From Planctomycetota bacterium (GTDB taxonomy: Bacteria > Planctomycetota > UBA1135 > UBA2386): a stretch of DNA of 64,000 nucleotides. The notes below the pieces were generated by a model, which was not told where the DNA came from, searched no databases, and saw only the letters and a list, made by a program, of their open reading frames with translations. The translations under genes and the position numbers were made by a program. The stretch lies in NCBI GenBank assembly GCA_020638695.1, contig JACKIB010000009.1:124001-188000 (forward strand), written 5' to 3'. How positions within the stretch are numbered: position 1 is the stretch's first letter; every line of letters begins with the position of its first letter. Positions 1 to 9,234 of this stretch are shown here, piece after piece.

Positions 1-2
1 TC

Positions 3-407
3 TCGATGCGCGGGCCGCATGCCCGCTACCCGGCCCGCCGCGTGTTCTTGCACAGCCGCAACCGCTGGCTGGTGCTGTTGACCTGCCTGCACTGGCGCTC
101 GCTGGTGTTGCTCGCTCCGGCGCAGTTCTGCTACGGGGCGGTGTTGCTGGTGTTCGCCTGCGCCAAAGGGCATCCGATCGCCTGGCTGCACGGCAAGCTC
201 GACCAGTTGCGTCTGCTGCCACGTCTGGTGCGCTGGCGGCGGTTGGCACAGTCCGCGCGCCGGGTCGCCGATCGCGACTTGCTGGTGGGAGACCACCTGA
301 CCCTCAATCCCGGTCTGGCCGATCGCGGTGCGCGCCGGTTGCTGCACCGCGCGTTGGAGAGCTCGTTCGCCTTCTACTGGAAGCTGCTGCGGGGGCTCTG
401 TGGCTGA
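3..407 (+). CDS. C-terminal part of a membrane-associated glycosyltransferase (5' end outside window)
   Basis: The reading frame is open from the window edge, so the N-terminus lies upstream. The visible ~134 residues hold one strongly hydrophobic stretch (about LVLLAPAQFCYGAVLLVFACAK) followed by an arginine-rich amphipathic tail, as at the C-terminus of rhamnosyltransferase-like family 2 glycosyltransferases that sit on the inner membrane. The catalytic domain is not visible, so the family is inferred from the tail and from two glycosyltransferase genes directly downstream. Its TGA overlaps the GTG start of the next gene by 8 bases, which suggests translational coupling in a polysaccharide or glycan assembly operon. 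Confidence 0.55.
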   Translation, partial: SMRGPHARYPARRVFLHSRNRWLVLLTCLHWRSLVLLAPAQFCYGAVLLVFACAKGHPIAWLHGKLDQLRLLPRLVRWRRLAQSARRVADRDLLVGDHLTLNPGLADRGARRLLHRALESSFAFYWKLLRGLCG

Positions 408-1338
408 GCGATCCGAATCGCCAGGTGCTCCGCGCGTCGCGGTGCTGGTGCTCAACTTCAAGACCTCGGAGATGACCACCGGGTGCATCGAGTCGCTGGA
501 ACGCGTGCTGCAGACCCCTCCGCTGGTGCTGCTGATGGACAACGGCTCGGGAGCCTACCAGGAGCGGCTGCTCGGCGAGTTCGTGGCGCAGCGACCGCAC
601 TGCCGTCTGCTGTTGTTCCAGGAGAACCTCGGCTACTGCGCGGCGATGAACCGCGGGCTGGCAGCCGCGGCCGAAGCCGGCGCGGAGTACGCGTTGTTCC
701 TCAACTCCGATGTGACGACCGACGAGGACTTCCTCGCACCGCTGGTCGCGGTGCTCGACAACGATCCATCGGTGGCCGGGGTGAGTCCGACCGTGCTGCT
801 GCCGCACGGCAAGGTCTGGTGTCAGGGGGCCTCGGTCGGGTTCAGCTCGAACCTGGTCCGGCTGCACGGTCTCGGCAAGGACCCGGCGCCGCGCAGCGCC
901 GGACCGTGCGCGGTCGGCTTCCTCCCGGGCGCCTGCGTGCTCTATCGGCTGGACGCCCTCACGGCGGTGGGGGGGATCGACGAGAGCTACTTCATGTACT
1001 TCGAAGACAGCGCACTGGGAGCCGCGCTGCGTGCGCACGGCCACACCCTGCTGTGGTTGCCCTGGGTGCGGGTGATCCACCACCCCAGCGCCTCGTCGGG
1101 CGGTGGCCGCTCGCCGCTGCGCAAGTTCATGATGGCGGTCAACTCGGTGCGGTACCTTCGATCGCATTTCAGCGTGAAGCTGTGGGCCGCGTGGTTCCTC
1201 TTCGATGTGATCGGGCTACCCTTGGCCTACCTCGCGGGTGGCGTGCGAGCTGGATGGGCAAAGACCACGGGATTGGCCCGTGGGCTCTTGGGTCATCGGG
1301 TGACCGCCGCTGACGTGGTGCGTTGGCTCGACCCATGA
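400..1338 (+). CDS. Family 2 glycosyltransferase
   Basis: Predicted 312-residue GT-A glycosyltransferase that transfers a sugar from a nucleotide donor at the cytoplasmic face of the membrane. The N-terminus has the typical VAVLVLNFKT strand, then LLMDNGSG, and further on FLNSDVTTDEDF (the DxD-like metal and nucleotide site) and YFMYFEDSALG, the E/D-rich acceptor motif of rhamnosyltransferase-like GT2 enzymes. A hydrophobic C-terminal segment near LWAAWFLFDVIGLPLAYLAGG resembles a membrane anchor. I chose GTG 400 because the longer frame upstream is low-complexity overlap with the previous gene and the family starts just before the VAVLVLNF strand. Its stop overlaps the ATG of the next gene by four bases. 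Confidence 0.85.
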   Translation: MAERSESPGAPRVAVLVLNFKTSEMTTGCIESLERVLQTPPLVLLMDNGSGAYQERLLGEFVAQRPHCRLLLFQENLGYCAAMNRGLAAAAEAGAEYALFLNSDVTTDEDFLAPLVAVLDNDPSVAGVSPTVLLPHGKVWCQGASVGFSSNLVRLHGLGKDPAPRSAGPCAVGFLPGACVLYRLDALTAVGGIDESYFMYFEDSALGAALRAHGHTLLWLPWVRVIHHPSASSGGGRSPLRKFMMAVNSVRYLRSHFSVKLWAAWFLFDVIGLPLAYLAGGVRAGWAKTTGLARGLLGHRVTAADVVRWLDP

Positions 1339-2644
1339 ACATCCTGTTCGTCTTGCACGGGTTTCCCCCCGAGGTGCGCGGCGGTGGCACCGAGCGCTCC
1401 GTCGAAGCCCTGACTCGGGCCATGGTCGAGCGGGGTCACCGGGTCACCGTGCTGTGCGGCTCGCTGGAGGTCGGATCGGTCGACACTGTGGTCGAGACCG
1501 ACTACGCGGGGATCCGAGTGCTACGGGTGCACCGCGACGACCTGTAAGCTTCGAGAGCTGGTTCAAGACCTATCACCCCGGGGTCTCGCGGACTCTGCTG
1601 CGGGTGTTCCGCGACGAGCGTCCCGACGTGGTGCACGTACCACTGGCTGCGCTTGAGTTCGGACGTGCTACGCACCGCGCGCGAAGCAGGGCTGACCGCC
1701 GTGGCGACGCTGCACGACTACTTCACGGTGCTGGGACGGGTGGTGCGACGCGTGGGCGACGACGAGTTGGAGCCACCGCAGTTGGCGCGCTGGACGTCCG
1801 AGGTCGAGGCACGCGAGGAATTCGCGATGCACCGGCGGGATTTCGCCGACAGGTGGCCGCGGCGCACCTGCTGTTCGCGCCGAGCCGCGCGCATGTCGAA
1901 GGCTTGTCGGAACTGGCGCTCGGCAGTCTCGGCGCCGTCGAGATCACGCCTCCGCCACTGCTGGCAGTTCCGGCGCCGCTGCGCCACAAGCCGATCAAGG
2001 GTGGTCACCGGCTGGTCACCTGGGGCAGCATCTACCCGGACAAGGGGCTCGAGACCGTGCTCGACGCGATGCGCGCCGCGGGTGGCGACTGGTCGTTGCA
2101 GATCCTGGGAAGGATCCACGACCCGGATTACGAGCGCGAGCTGCGCAACTTCGCCGCGGGACTGCCAGTGACCTTCTCCGGCGCGTTCCATACCGACGAC
2201 CTGGCGGCGATCGAGGCCGACTACGCAGTCCTGCCTTCGTTGTGCTGTGAGTCCTACGGGCTGGTGCTCGACGAGGCCCAGGCATTGGGCCTACCGGTGA
2301 TCGCCTCGGACGTACCGGCCTACCGCGAGCACGCGCAACCGGGGTCGTGCCTGTTCTTCCCACCGGGCGACGCCGCCTCGCTGGCGGTCGAACTCGTGCG
2401 TGGCGACGAGATCGCCGCGCTGGTGCCCCGGATCGACCGGCGCTGGAGACCGCCGCCGCGGTGGCCGACACCTTGCTGCGCCACTACGAGGCGATCGACG
2501 CCGGCAAGGCACCGTTCCGCCCCCGACCGGGCATTGGAACGCGATCGCGCCGAGATGTTGTTCCGCCGCGCGGAACGTCGGCTGTGGTCGGCGCTCAACA
2601 CGTCCGACCTGCGCCTTCCGCCGGACGACTTCCTGCGCGGGTAG
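1335..2644 (+). pseudogene. GT4-type glycosyltransferase with about five frameshifts
   Basis: A GT-B glycosyltransferase can be read only by switching frame. Residues MNILFVLHGFPPEVRGGGTE (start ATG 1335) run to a TAA at 1547. The protein continues in another frame (FESWFKTYHPGVSRTLL), shifts near 1635 (HWLRLSSDVLRTAREAG), again near 1850 (HLLFAPSRAHVEGL through VTWGSIYPDKGLE and the GT4 motif CCESYGLVLDEAQALG), near 2440 (ALETAAAVADTLLRHYEA) and near 2522 (ALERDRAEMLFRRAERRL) to the stop at 2644. Every segment looks well conserved between shifts. That favours sequencing or assembly indels over long decay, although a recent pseudogene cannot be excluded. It follows the GT2 gene with a 4-base overlap. 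Confidence 0.75.
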
Positions 2645-2845
2645 TCGAGGCCGCCGGACCGCGGGCTTCGGTGGATCGCTCCGGGACTCGCTTGGCCCCA
2701 ACTGCCAGAGTCGCGAGGAGTGCCTTCACGACCCGTCGACATCGCGCATGGGTAGTCGTGGCCGACACCGCTGTGGGGTCGCCCGGAATACATGTTCCCA
2801 CATTGGATCGGCTGCCGAACGGTGCGTGCCCGATCCGTGATCCGC

Positions 2846-5105
2846 CTACTCCCGAACCAGCCGCACGACATCGATCGCGCTGCGCCACGTCCGTTCGCCC
2901 TGGGCCTCGAAGTACACGTAGAACAACCCCTGGCGCGATGCGCGCAGGATCACGGCGAGCGACTTCTGCATCGTCTCGGGCAGCGCCACCGGGCCGGGGG
3001 TCACCTCGAAGCGGCGGGTGGTGTCCGGCCCGACCAAGTAGAGGAACATCTGCTTGGCGCCCTGGGGCAGCGCCGGAGCGAGCAGCTGTCGGTCGGTGTG
3101 CGCCAGCGGAACCGGGGCGCCACCGAGCGGCCGAGGCAGCGCGAGCGGATCGACTCGCGTGAGCATGCGGACTCGCACGCCGCGCGCCGCCGTGCCGTCC
3201 AGCGCCAGGCGGAACCCGCCGAGGCCGCCGATCCGGCGCAGTGCCAGAAAGGTGAGTGAATGCGTCAAATCGACCCAGAACACCGTGTTGTCGCCGCGCG
3301 TCGACGACTCGGTGAGCGGCGCCGAACTCGGTGCAGCGCGGAGTTGTGGCGGCGCGGTGCCCGGATCGTAGGGCACCGGCTTGCCGCCTTCGCCGATGCG
3401 CAGCCAGGCGACCCGGCCGCCCGAACACTGACCTGCGACCTCGATCTCGAGCGCCTCCACCGACCAGGTGTCGATCGCCGCGTGGCTGGTGAAGTCACCC
3501 GGGCTGGTCTCGACCAGTACCGGCAGCGCCGCTGGCGGGGTGCGGCGTCCGACCACCACCCGCGGTTCCGGCATCCCGTCGCTGCGCGCCCACTCGAACG
3601 TGGTCGCGCCCGTTTCGAACATCGCCCGCCACGGGCCGACGTCGAACAGCAGCGGCTCCGAATCAGGGAACCGGCTGGAACACGAACCCCAAACTGACCA
3701 GCGGTCGATCGCGTTCGACGAACGGCTGCTCCAGCACGCTGAAGATCTGGTTGCAGTTGAGGAACGCGATCCCCGCCATCGGTCGGTGTGCGGCGACCAC
3801 CGTGATCGGCCGGGGCAGGTCGGCCGAGCTCGCCGCCTTCACCAGCTGTTGGCGCAGAAGGCGCATGTCCTCGAATGCGTCCAGATACTGCGCCATTCGC
3901 CCGGCCCCGAGCGCCGCGGTGGCCCCGACCAGCAGGCAGGCGCCGAGCGCGGTCAGGCGGTGCGCGCTCGCCGCGGCGAGGATTCCGGTGAGCGCCGCCA
4001 GGATGGTCGCGGCACCGACCACCATGCGGCTACCGCCGAGGGTCGACGGGTCGACCTGCATGCGGAAAGTCGGCGCCAGGTAGAGCGCCACCCAGGGGAG
4101 CAGCAGCAGGCAGATCCCACGCGTTTGCCGCCGCCACAGCGCCGGTACCAGCAGCACAGCGAGCCCCAGCACGAGCGCGGCGCCCGCGGCGATCGACCAC
4201 GGGGCGGGCAGGCTGCTGCCGAGTGGGCACACCAGCATGCGTAGCTTGCCGAGCAACGGGCCGAACAGGCTGTCGGCGTGGAGCGTCTTCACCCCGGCGG
4301 AATCACCCCCGAGCAGCGTGCCGAGGAACAGCACACGGACCGTCAGGTAGGCGCCGAGTACCGCGAAGGTCGCGCCGTGCAACCCCGAGCGCATCGGTCG
4401 CCGTTCGCGCAGCAGCAGATCGAGCCCGAGCACCGAGATCGGGACCAGGACCGCGGTCTCCTTGCACAGCAGCGCCGCAGCAAACCCGCAGAGGCCCAGC
4501 CACAGTGACGCGGGTCGCGGCTTGCGCAGGTAGGTGGCGAACGCCGCCAGGGCGAGAGTGCTGAACATCGCCTGCAGACTGGTGGTGCGAGCCGCGATCC
4601 AGCAGGTCGATTCCGCGGTGACCGGGTGAACCGCGAACCAGGTCCCGGCGAGCAGCGCCGCGAGACCCGGACGCGTCCGTGCGCAGCGCGCCGCGACGAT
4701 GCCGCAGCCGAGCGCCGTCAGCATGTGGGCCAGTACGTTGGTGGCATGGAGTGCCACCGCGCTCATCCCGAACAGCGCGAAGGTCACGCCGAAGCTCGTG
4801 CTGACGAGCGGGCGGTACAGCCCGCTCCCACCCAGCCCGGCCCAGCTGCGGGTGAAGTCCCCGAGCACTTCGGGCCACGCCACCGACGGCGGGTCGCCGT
4901 GCCGGAGCATCATGTTGGCCAGGAAGTCGTCGGACAGGAATCCACCGAGCAGGGTCGGTAGGTAGAGCAGCAGCGCCACCAGCGGGCCGAGCCACAGGCA
5001 CCAGACCGGACAGTGTTCCGGTTCGGTCGCTACTTCGATGCGCGGCATGTCGGGTGCGCTGCCCGACAACGGCGAGTCGCCGATCATGCGCCCGAAGCCG
5101 CTCAT
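2846..5105 (-). pseudogene. PMT/TMTC-like polytopic membrane protein, one frameshift near 3662
   Basis: A long membrane protein of the O-mannosyltransferase-like type: about ten hydrophobic segments, an early acidic pair in GGFLSDDFLANM as in the first periplasmic loop of GT-C enzymes that use polyprenyl-phosphate sugars, and an AVHPVTAEST-like loop typical of TMTC/DUF1736-like proteins. The first part ends at TGA 3663. One extra base restores the frame as PVPDSEPLLFDVGPWRAMFE and leads into a soluble C-terminal domain of about 260 residues ending at 2846. I chose ATG 5105 because AGGAG lies 11 bases upstream; the frame is open to 5189. It is the third gene of a minus-strand unit after coaE and the Rho-like gene. 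The exact substrate is unknown. Confidence 0.65.
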
Positions 5106-5238
5106 CGCGGTGCTGGCTCCTGAGCGGGGGCACCCTGCGTGTGTCGATCTCAGGCTCGGTGCGTCGCACGGCGGTTCCGGGGTCGACAACCCTACTCGCG
5201 GAGTGCACGCGTGTCGCGAGTTGCGTCTGCATGTGCGT

Positions 5239-6532
5239 TCAACTGCCCGAGTCGTCGAGCAGTGCCTCGAATCGTGCTTCGTCAGGTGCTTCCCGCAGCC
5301 ACGCCTGGAGCTGCTCGTGCGCCGCGGCTACGGGAAGGCGATCCAGTGCGCTCCGCAGCCGCTCGCCACGGCGCTCGTAAGGCTCCGGACGCGGCGTCCC
5401 ACCGACTGTGCGTCGCGCTGCAGTCGATCCCGGCCACACGCCGCGTGTCACGAGTTCGCGGTCGAGCACGACGATGCCGTTCGCCACCGCGTCGAGCTGC
5501 TCGGCGACCGTCCGCGCGGTGTGCGACTCAGGCGCGTCGAGCAGGCAGCCGACCACCGTCAGCGAAGCGCCTTCCTCGGTCTGCCGGGCGCTGGCCAACA
5601 GCTGCTTGGCGGTCAGCAGGGCGTTGCTGTCGAGCCCGGCACTCAGGATCCTCCCGGAGTGCGTCACGGTGAGGTTGCCGGCCTGCACCAGGGCATTCCA
5701 CGAATCCACCAGCAGCAGCGTGTCGACGCCGGCTTCCACCAGGCGCTGCACCCGCCCGGCGACCAGCGTCGCGAGGTCGGCGTGGCGCTGCGGTGGCTCG
5801 TCGAAGGTCGAGGGGAACAGTTCGACCGCCGGGTCGGCGGCGAACGGCTGCAACGCGGCGAGAGCTTCCGGGCGCTGGTCGACGGCCAGCACCAAGACCC
5901 GGGTGTCCGGATGGTTGTGTCGTGTCCCCGCACCACTTCGGCCAGTAGCTCGAGCGGCTGTGCTTCGCGTGGGCAGCACCACCACGCGGTGCCCGTGCAC
6001 GATCGGCGCGAGTACGTCGAGCATCCGCAGTGTTTCGGGGCCGTCAGGATAGCCGAGCGCGAACGGGCGGTGGGGCACCACGGGTGTCAGGTAGCGGAAC
6101 GGCACCCGCGCGGCGCCCGCGTCGGGGAACGCCCTTCCACGGCCTCGGCGTGGACCAGCGCCAGGTGCGTCTCGCCGGACTTGGCACCGCACCAGCCCGG
6201 CGACGTGGTTGCCGGGCTGCAGTCGAAGGCGGCGGATCTGACTCTGGCTGACGTAGATGTCATCGGCCTGCGCCGATGCGCCGCCGGCGCGCCAGCGAAG
6301 GAAGCCGTAGCCCTCCGGGCGGACGCTCAGCAGTCCGTCGCCGCGCCCCAGCCCTCCGGGTCCGGCCGCATGGCGCGCCAGCGACACCACCAACTCCGCG
6401 CGTTCGACCTCCGCCGGCTCCGGCCACGCCGCGCGCCGCCGCCGCCGCCCGGAGCTCCGCCAGCGACATCCTGCGCAGCTCCGCCAGGGTGAACGCGGAA
6501 CCGTCGGGGTGGTCGTTCGGCTGCGGCAGCAT
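5239..6532 (-). pseudogene. Rho-like protein lacking the ATP-binding loop, several frameshifts
   Basis: The gene reads as a Rho homologue when the frame is switched: Rho N-terminal helices (LAELRRMSLAELRAAAAARG), a cold-shock RNA-binding domain (GYGFLRW, DDIYVSQSQIRRLRLQPG), then the RecA-like core (FRYLTPVVPH, LAVDQRPEA, STFDEPPQRH, LSAGLDSNALLTAKQLLASAR, EEGASLTVVG). Shifts occur near 6425, 6190, 6130, 5965 and 5915. Even in the corrected frame the Walker A position PPKAGKT of Rho reads PTREAQP, the second catalytic glutamate after RPE is missing, and the SGTRREE loop is not recognisable, so ATP-driven RNA translocation looks impossible. Start ATG 6532 lies 51 bases after coaE. Whether the shifts are real or sequencing errors is open. 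Confidence 0.7.
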
Positions 6533-6582
6533 TTGGCACGACCACGATACGGCATTCCGCCGCAATGCGGCGCGCCCGGCCT

Positions 6583-7230
6583 TCAGCGCCGCGCGCGTTC
6601 CAAGCTGTCGATGACCCGATCGACGGCGATGCGGGTCTCTTCGCGCGTGCCCCCGGTGGGGACCGTGAAGACACACCGCGCCCGCTTGTCGGCGAGCGGA
6701 GCCTGCGCCGCCTCGCGTGCGGCCCACTCGGCCTCGGTCCAACCGCGCTGCTGCGCCCGTGCGGCCCGCACCGAGTCCGGTGCGTCCAGGAACACGCACG
6801 AGTCGCAGTGCGCGATCAGGCCGCCCTCGAGCAGCAACGGCACGTCCAGCACCACCCCGCGGCCAGCTGCGCGGGCGCGGTCGATCCCGTCCAGCAGGCG
6901 GGCCCGCACGCCCGGGTGGACCAGGAACTCCAGGTCGCGGCGGGCCGCTGGGTCGGCGAACACGATGCGGCCCAGAGCGGCGCGATCCAGCTCACCCCCG
7001 GGACCCAGCACCGACGAGCCGAACCGCGCGACGATCTCCTGCCGCACCGCGGGGTCGGCGACCACCGCCCGGGCCTCCGCGTCGGCGTCGAGCACCGCGA
7101 ACCCGCGCCCTGCGAACAGCCCCGCGACGTGGCTCTTCCCGGCGGCGATCCCGCCGAGGAGGCCGATGACAGGGGGGGGTGCGGACGAGGGCTCGGGGGT
7201 CACGGATCGTGAGTGGCGCGAGCTCGGCAC
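6583..7230 (-). CDS. coaE: Dephospho-CoA kinase
   Basis: Catalyses the last step of coenzyme A synthesis, ATP-dependent phosphorylation of the 3'-hydroxyl of dephospho-CoA, in the cytoplasm. The 215-residue product has the P-loop GGIAAGKS at about residues 26-33, the DADAEARAVV segment, HPGVRARLL and the VLDVPLLLEGGL motif diagnostic of the family, and a C-terminal helix ending in RVIDSLERARR. Length fits the usual 200-210 residues plus a short N-terminal extension, so the GTG at 7230 could be replaced by a GTG nine codons later. First gene of a minus-strand unit with the Rho-like and PMT-like genes. Confidence 0.92.
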   Translation of the reverse strand: MPSSRHSRSVTPEPSSAPPPVIGLLGGIAAGKSHVAGLFAGRGFAVLDADAEARAVVADPAVRQEIVARFGSSVLGPGGELDRAALGRIVFADPAARRDLEFLVHPGVRARLLDGIDRARAAGRGVVLDVPLLLEGGLIAHCDSCVFLDAPDSVRAARAQQRGWTEAEWAAREAAQAPLADKRARCVFTVPTGGTREETRIAVDRVIDSLERARR

Positions 7231-7290
7231 TATCGCAGAACCTGGGGTAGACTCCTCGCGTGATCCACTGTTCCGGTCCGGGCTCCCGCC

Positions 7291-7318
7291 TTGACCGGTC
7301 GGGTGGTGTCCTTAGAAT
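7291..7318 (+). promoter_or_regulatory. Sigma70-type promoter for the coiled-coil gene
   Basis: TTGACC at 7291-7296 and TAGAAT at 7313-7318 are separated by 16 bases and lie 150 bases upstream of the ATG at 7468. The transcript leader would contain short ATCCCAGC-like direct repeats near 7380-7425. Confidence 0.5.
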
Positions 7319-7467
7319 CCCGGGCTCGCACGACCTGCTCGTCCCTGGCAGGCACTAGCCGGGAGCGCCCCTTCGTCCTGCGATCCCAGCGATCCCAGCA
7401 TCCCGTAGTCCCAGCAACCCAGCTCGAGATGACCCTTCGGGTCGAACCCCTCATGGAGCTTGTCCCA

Positions 7468-8778
7468 ATGCACAACCGCGAGCGCGGCGCCGCCCACATC
7501 AACATCTATTTCTTCCTGGTCGTCCTGGTCCTGTTCCTGGGATCCCTCTGGTTCGGCTATGTGCAGATGTCCGAGGTGAACGGCGCGAAGGAGTCCCAAC
7601 GCAAGGCCATTTACGACCTGCAGCTGGCCAAGCGCGACCTCGAGCACTACGGCCACTACGTCGAGGAGCTTTCCGACATCCTGGGCGAGAAGGGCAAGTG
7701 GGAGGGCAAGGCCGGTTTCAAGTGGGGCGAGAAGTACGAGCTCCTCAGCAAGAACGGTGACGAGAAGCCGAGGGCCCTCGCCGGCGTGACGGTTCCCGCC
7801 GACATCAAGACCCTGCTGCAGGCCTCGGCGAAGGGAATCGGCCTGCCCGAGTCCGAGGCGCTGCCGGTCAAGAACTTCGTGACCCACGTCAAGTCGACCC
7901 ACGACACGCTGGTCGCCGCTTCGGCCACCTCGGCCAACAACGTGGTCGCGGCGAACAAGCAGACCGAGACCATCAAGACCAACTGGGAGTCCGACAAGAA
8001 CAAGGCGGCGAAGGACCTGACCACCGCGAACGCCAACTTCACCCGGATCAGCAACGAACTGCGCTCCGAGAACACCGCCAAGGACCAGCGGCTGACCAAC
8101 TCCCAGGGCGAGCTGCGCAAGGCGACGGAAGACCGCACCAAGCTGATCGAGGAGCACAACGTCGCGCTGGCCGCCGCGCAGAAGCGCTACGACCGGGTCA
8201 ACGGTCACAACTCGGCGCTGATCGCCACCTTGGCCATGAAGACCCCGCCGGAGAAGTCCGACGGCGAGCTGATCGCCGCGACGATGGTCGCCGATCGCGC
8301 CTGGGTGAACATCGGCCGCAAGGACATGCTGCTGCGCGGCACCGTGTTCCGCATCACCGCGCCGGACGGCAAGACCCTCAAGGGCTACGGCGAGGTGATC
8401 GACACCAAGCACGACCGGTCGGAGCTGCGCACCTACGGGATCGTGGACCGCGTCGGCAACCCGCTGGCCAGCGGCGACAAGATCTTCAACGACCTCTACA
8501 GCCCGTCCCTGAAGCGCCACATCGCGATGATCGGTCGCTACACGCACCCCTACAACAAGCCGCTGGTGAAGACCCTGCTCGAGCGGCTGGGCAACAAGGT
8601 CCACGACAAGGTCGAGCCGGGTGTCGACCTGGTGATCGTCGGCTTGCCGTCGACCAACGAGGCCGGCGATGGGCTGGTCCCGATCGAGGAGACCCCGGGC
8701 TACAAGGCTGCCCAGGAGCTGCGCTGCGAGATCACCACGATCCACAAGATCCGCGACCTGCTGCAGCTCGGCAACTGA
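7468..8778 (+). CDS. Membrane-anchored coiled-coil protein with a C-terminal BRCT-like segment
   Basis: A 436-residue protein of unknown function. Residues about 11-33 form one transmembrane helix (INIYFFLVVLVLFLGSLWF), followed by long Lys/Glu-rich alpha-helical segments predicted to form coiled coils (about 35-75 and 150-265). The C-terminal third has a beta-rich part (DMLLRGTVFRI to GDKIFNDLYS) and then IGRYTHPYNKPLVKTLLERL, GNKVHDKVEPGVDLVIVG and AAQELRCEITTIHKIRDLL, which follow the order of a BRCT domain. ATG 7468 is preceded by GGAG nine bases upstream. The gene stands alone between a sigma70-like promoter and a terminator. The N-in topology would place the bulk outside the cytoplasm. 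Function not assigned. Confidence 0.85.
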   Translation: MHNRERGAAHINIYFFLVVLVLFLGSLWFGYVQMSEVNGAKESQRKAIYDLQLAKRDLEHYGHYVEELSDILGEKGKWEGKAGFKWGEKYELLSKNGDEKPRALAGVTVPADIKTLLQASAKGIGLPESEALPVKNFVTHVKSTHDTLVAASATSANNVVAANKQTETIKTNWESDKNKAAKDLTTANANFTRISNELRSENTAKDQRLTNSQGELRKATEDRTKLIEEHNVALAAAQKRYDRVNGHNSALIATLAMKTPPEKSDGELIAATMVADRAWVNIGRKDMLLRGTVFRITAPDGKTLKGYGEVIDTKHDRSELRTYGIVDRVGNPLASGDKIFNDLYSPSLKRHIAMIGRYTHPYNKPLVKTLLERLGNKVHDKVEPGVDLVIVGLPSTNEAGDGLVPIEETPGYKAAQELRCEITTIHKIRDLLQLGN

Positions 8779-8811
8779 GCTCGGCAACTGAGCTCGGAGA
8801 GAGCACTCGAG

Positions 8812-8836
8812 GAGCCCCGCAGAGCGGGGCTCTTTG
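8812..8836 (+). terminator. Intrinsic terminator after the coiled-coil gene
   Basis: GAGCCCCGC and GCGGGGCTC form a perfect 9-bp stem around an AGA loop, followed by TTT, 34 bases after the stop codon. Confidence 0.75.
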
Positions 8837-9234
8837 CGTTCATGGCGACCTGCCCCGCACGCGGTGCTCTTCGCATTCCGGGCGACAGCTCGCCACGCGG
8901 TGCTCGTTGCGCCGCCGGAGGCCTGCGCAAGAGTCCACGCCCCGAGCGCGCATGGAGTCCGCACCGGAACTGTTCGCATCGCGGCCGGATGGCTGAGATG
9001 CCGCAACCACCTGCCTGCGGTGTCAGGCAGCTCTTCTTCCTCGCCGCAGCGCTGCGCGCCTGACCGGCCGGCTCGCGCACCACCCGAACCTCCGCCGCTG
9101 CCGAGGGCTCCGTCGCCCTCCCCGAAGCACCCACGAATGCGCCTCCGGTGGGCTCGGTCGCTTCCTCCCATCCACAGGCACTTGCGACATTTCGCTCGCC
9201 GCTCGGTGTGAAGCGCGGGCTAGAGTCGGGCCCC
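8837..9234. other. Gene-free spacer before tatC
   Basis: About 400 bases of GC-rich sequence with no convincing reading frame on either strand. The only signal is TAGAGT at 9221-9226, a possible -10 box eight bases before the tatC GTG codon. Confidence 0.5.

Noticed and set aside
3663..3665. The TGA that ends the first part of the PMT-like gene as another recoded codon
   Set aside because: The protein continues in a different frame, not in the frame of the TGA, so it is a frameshift.
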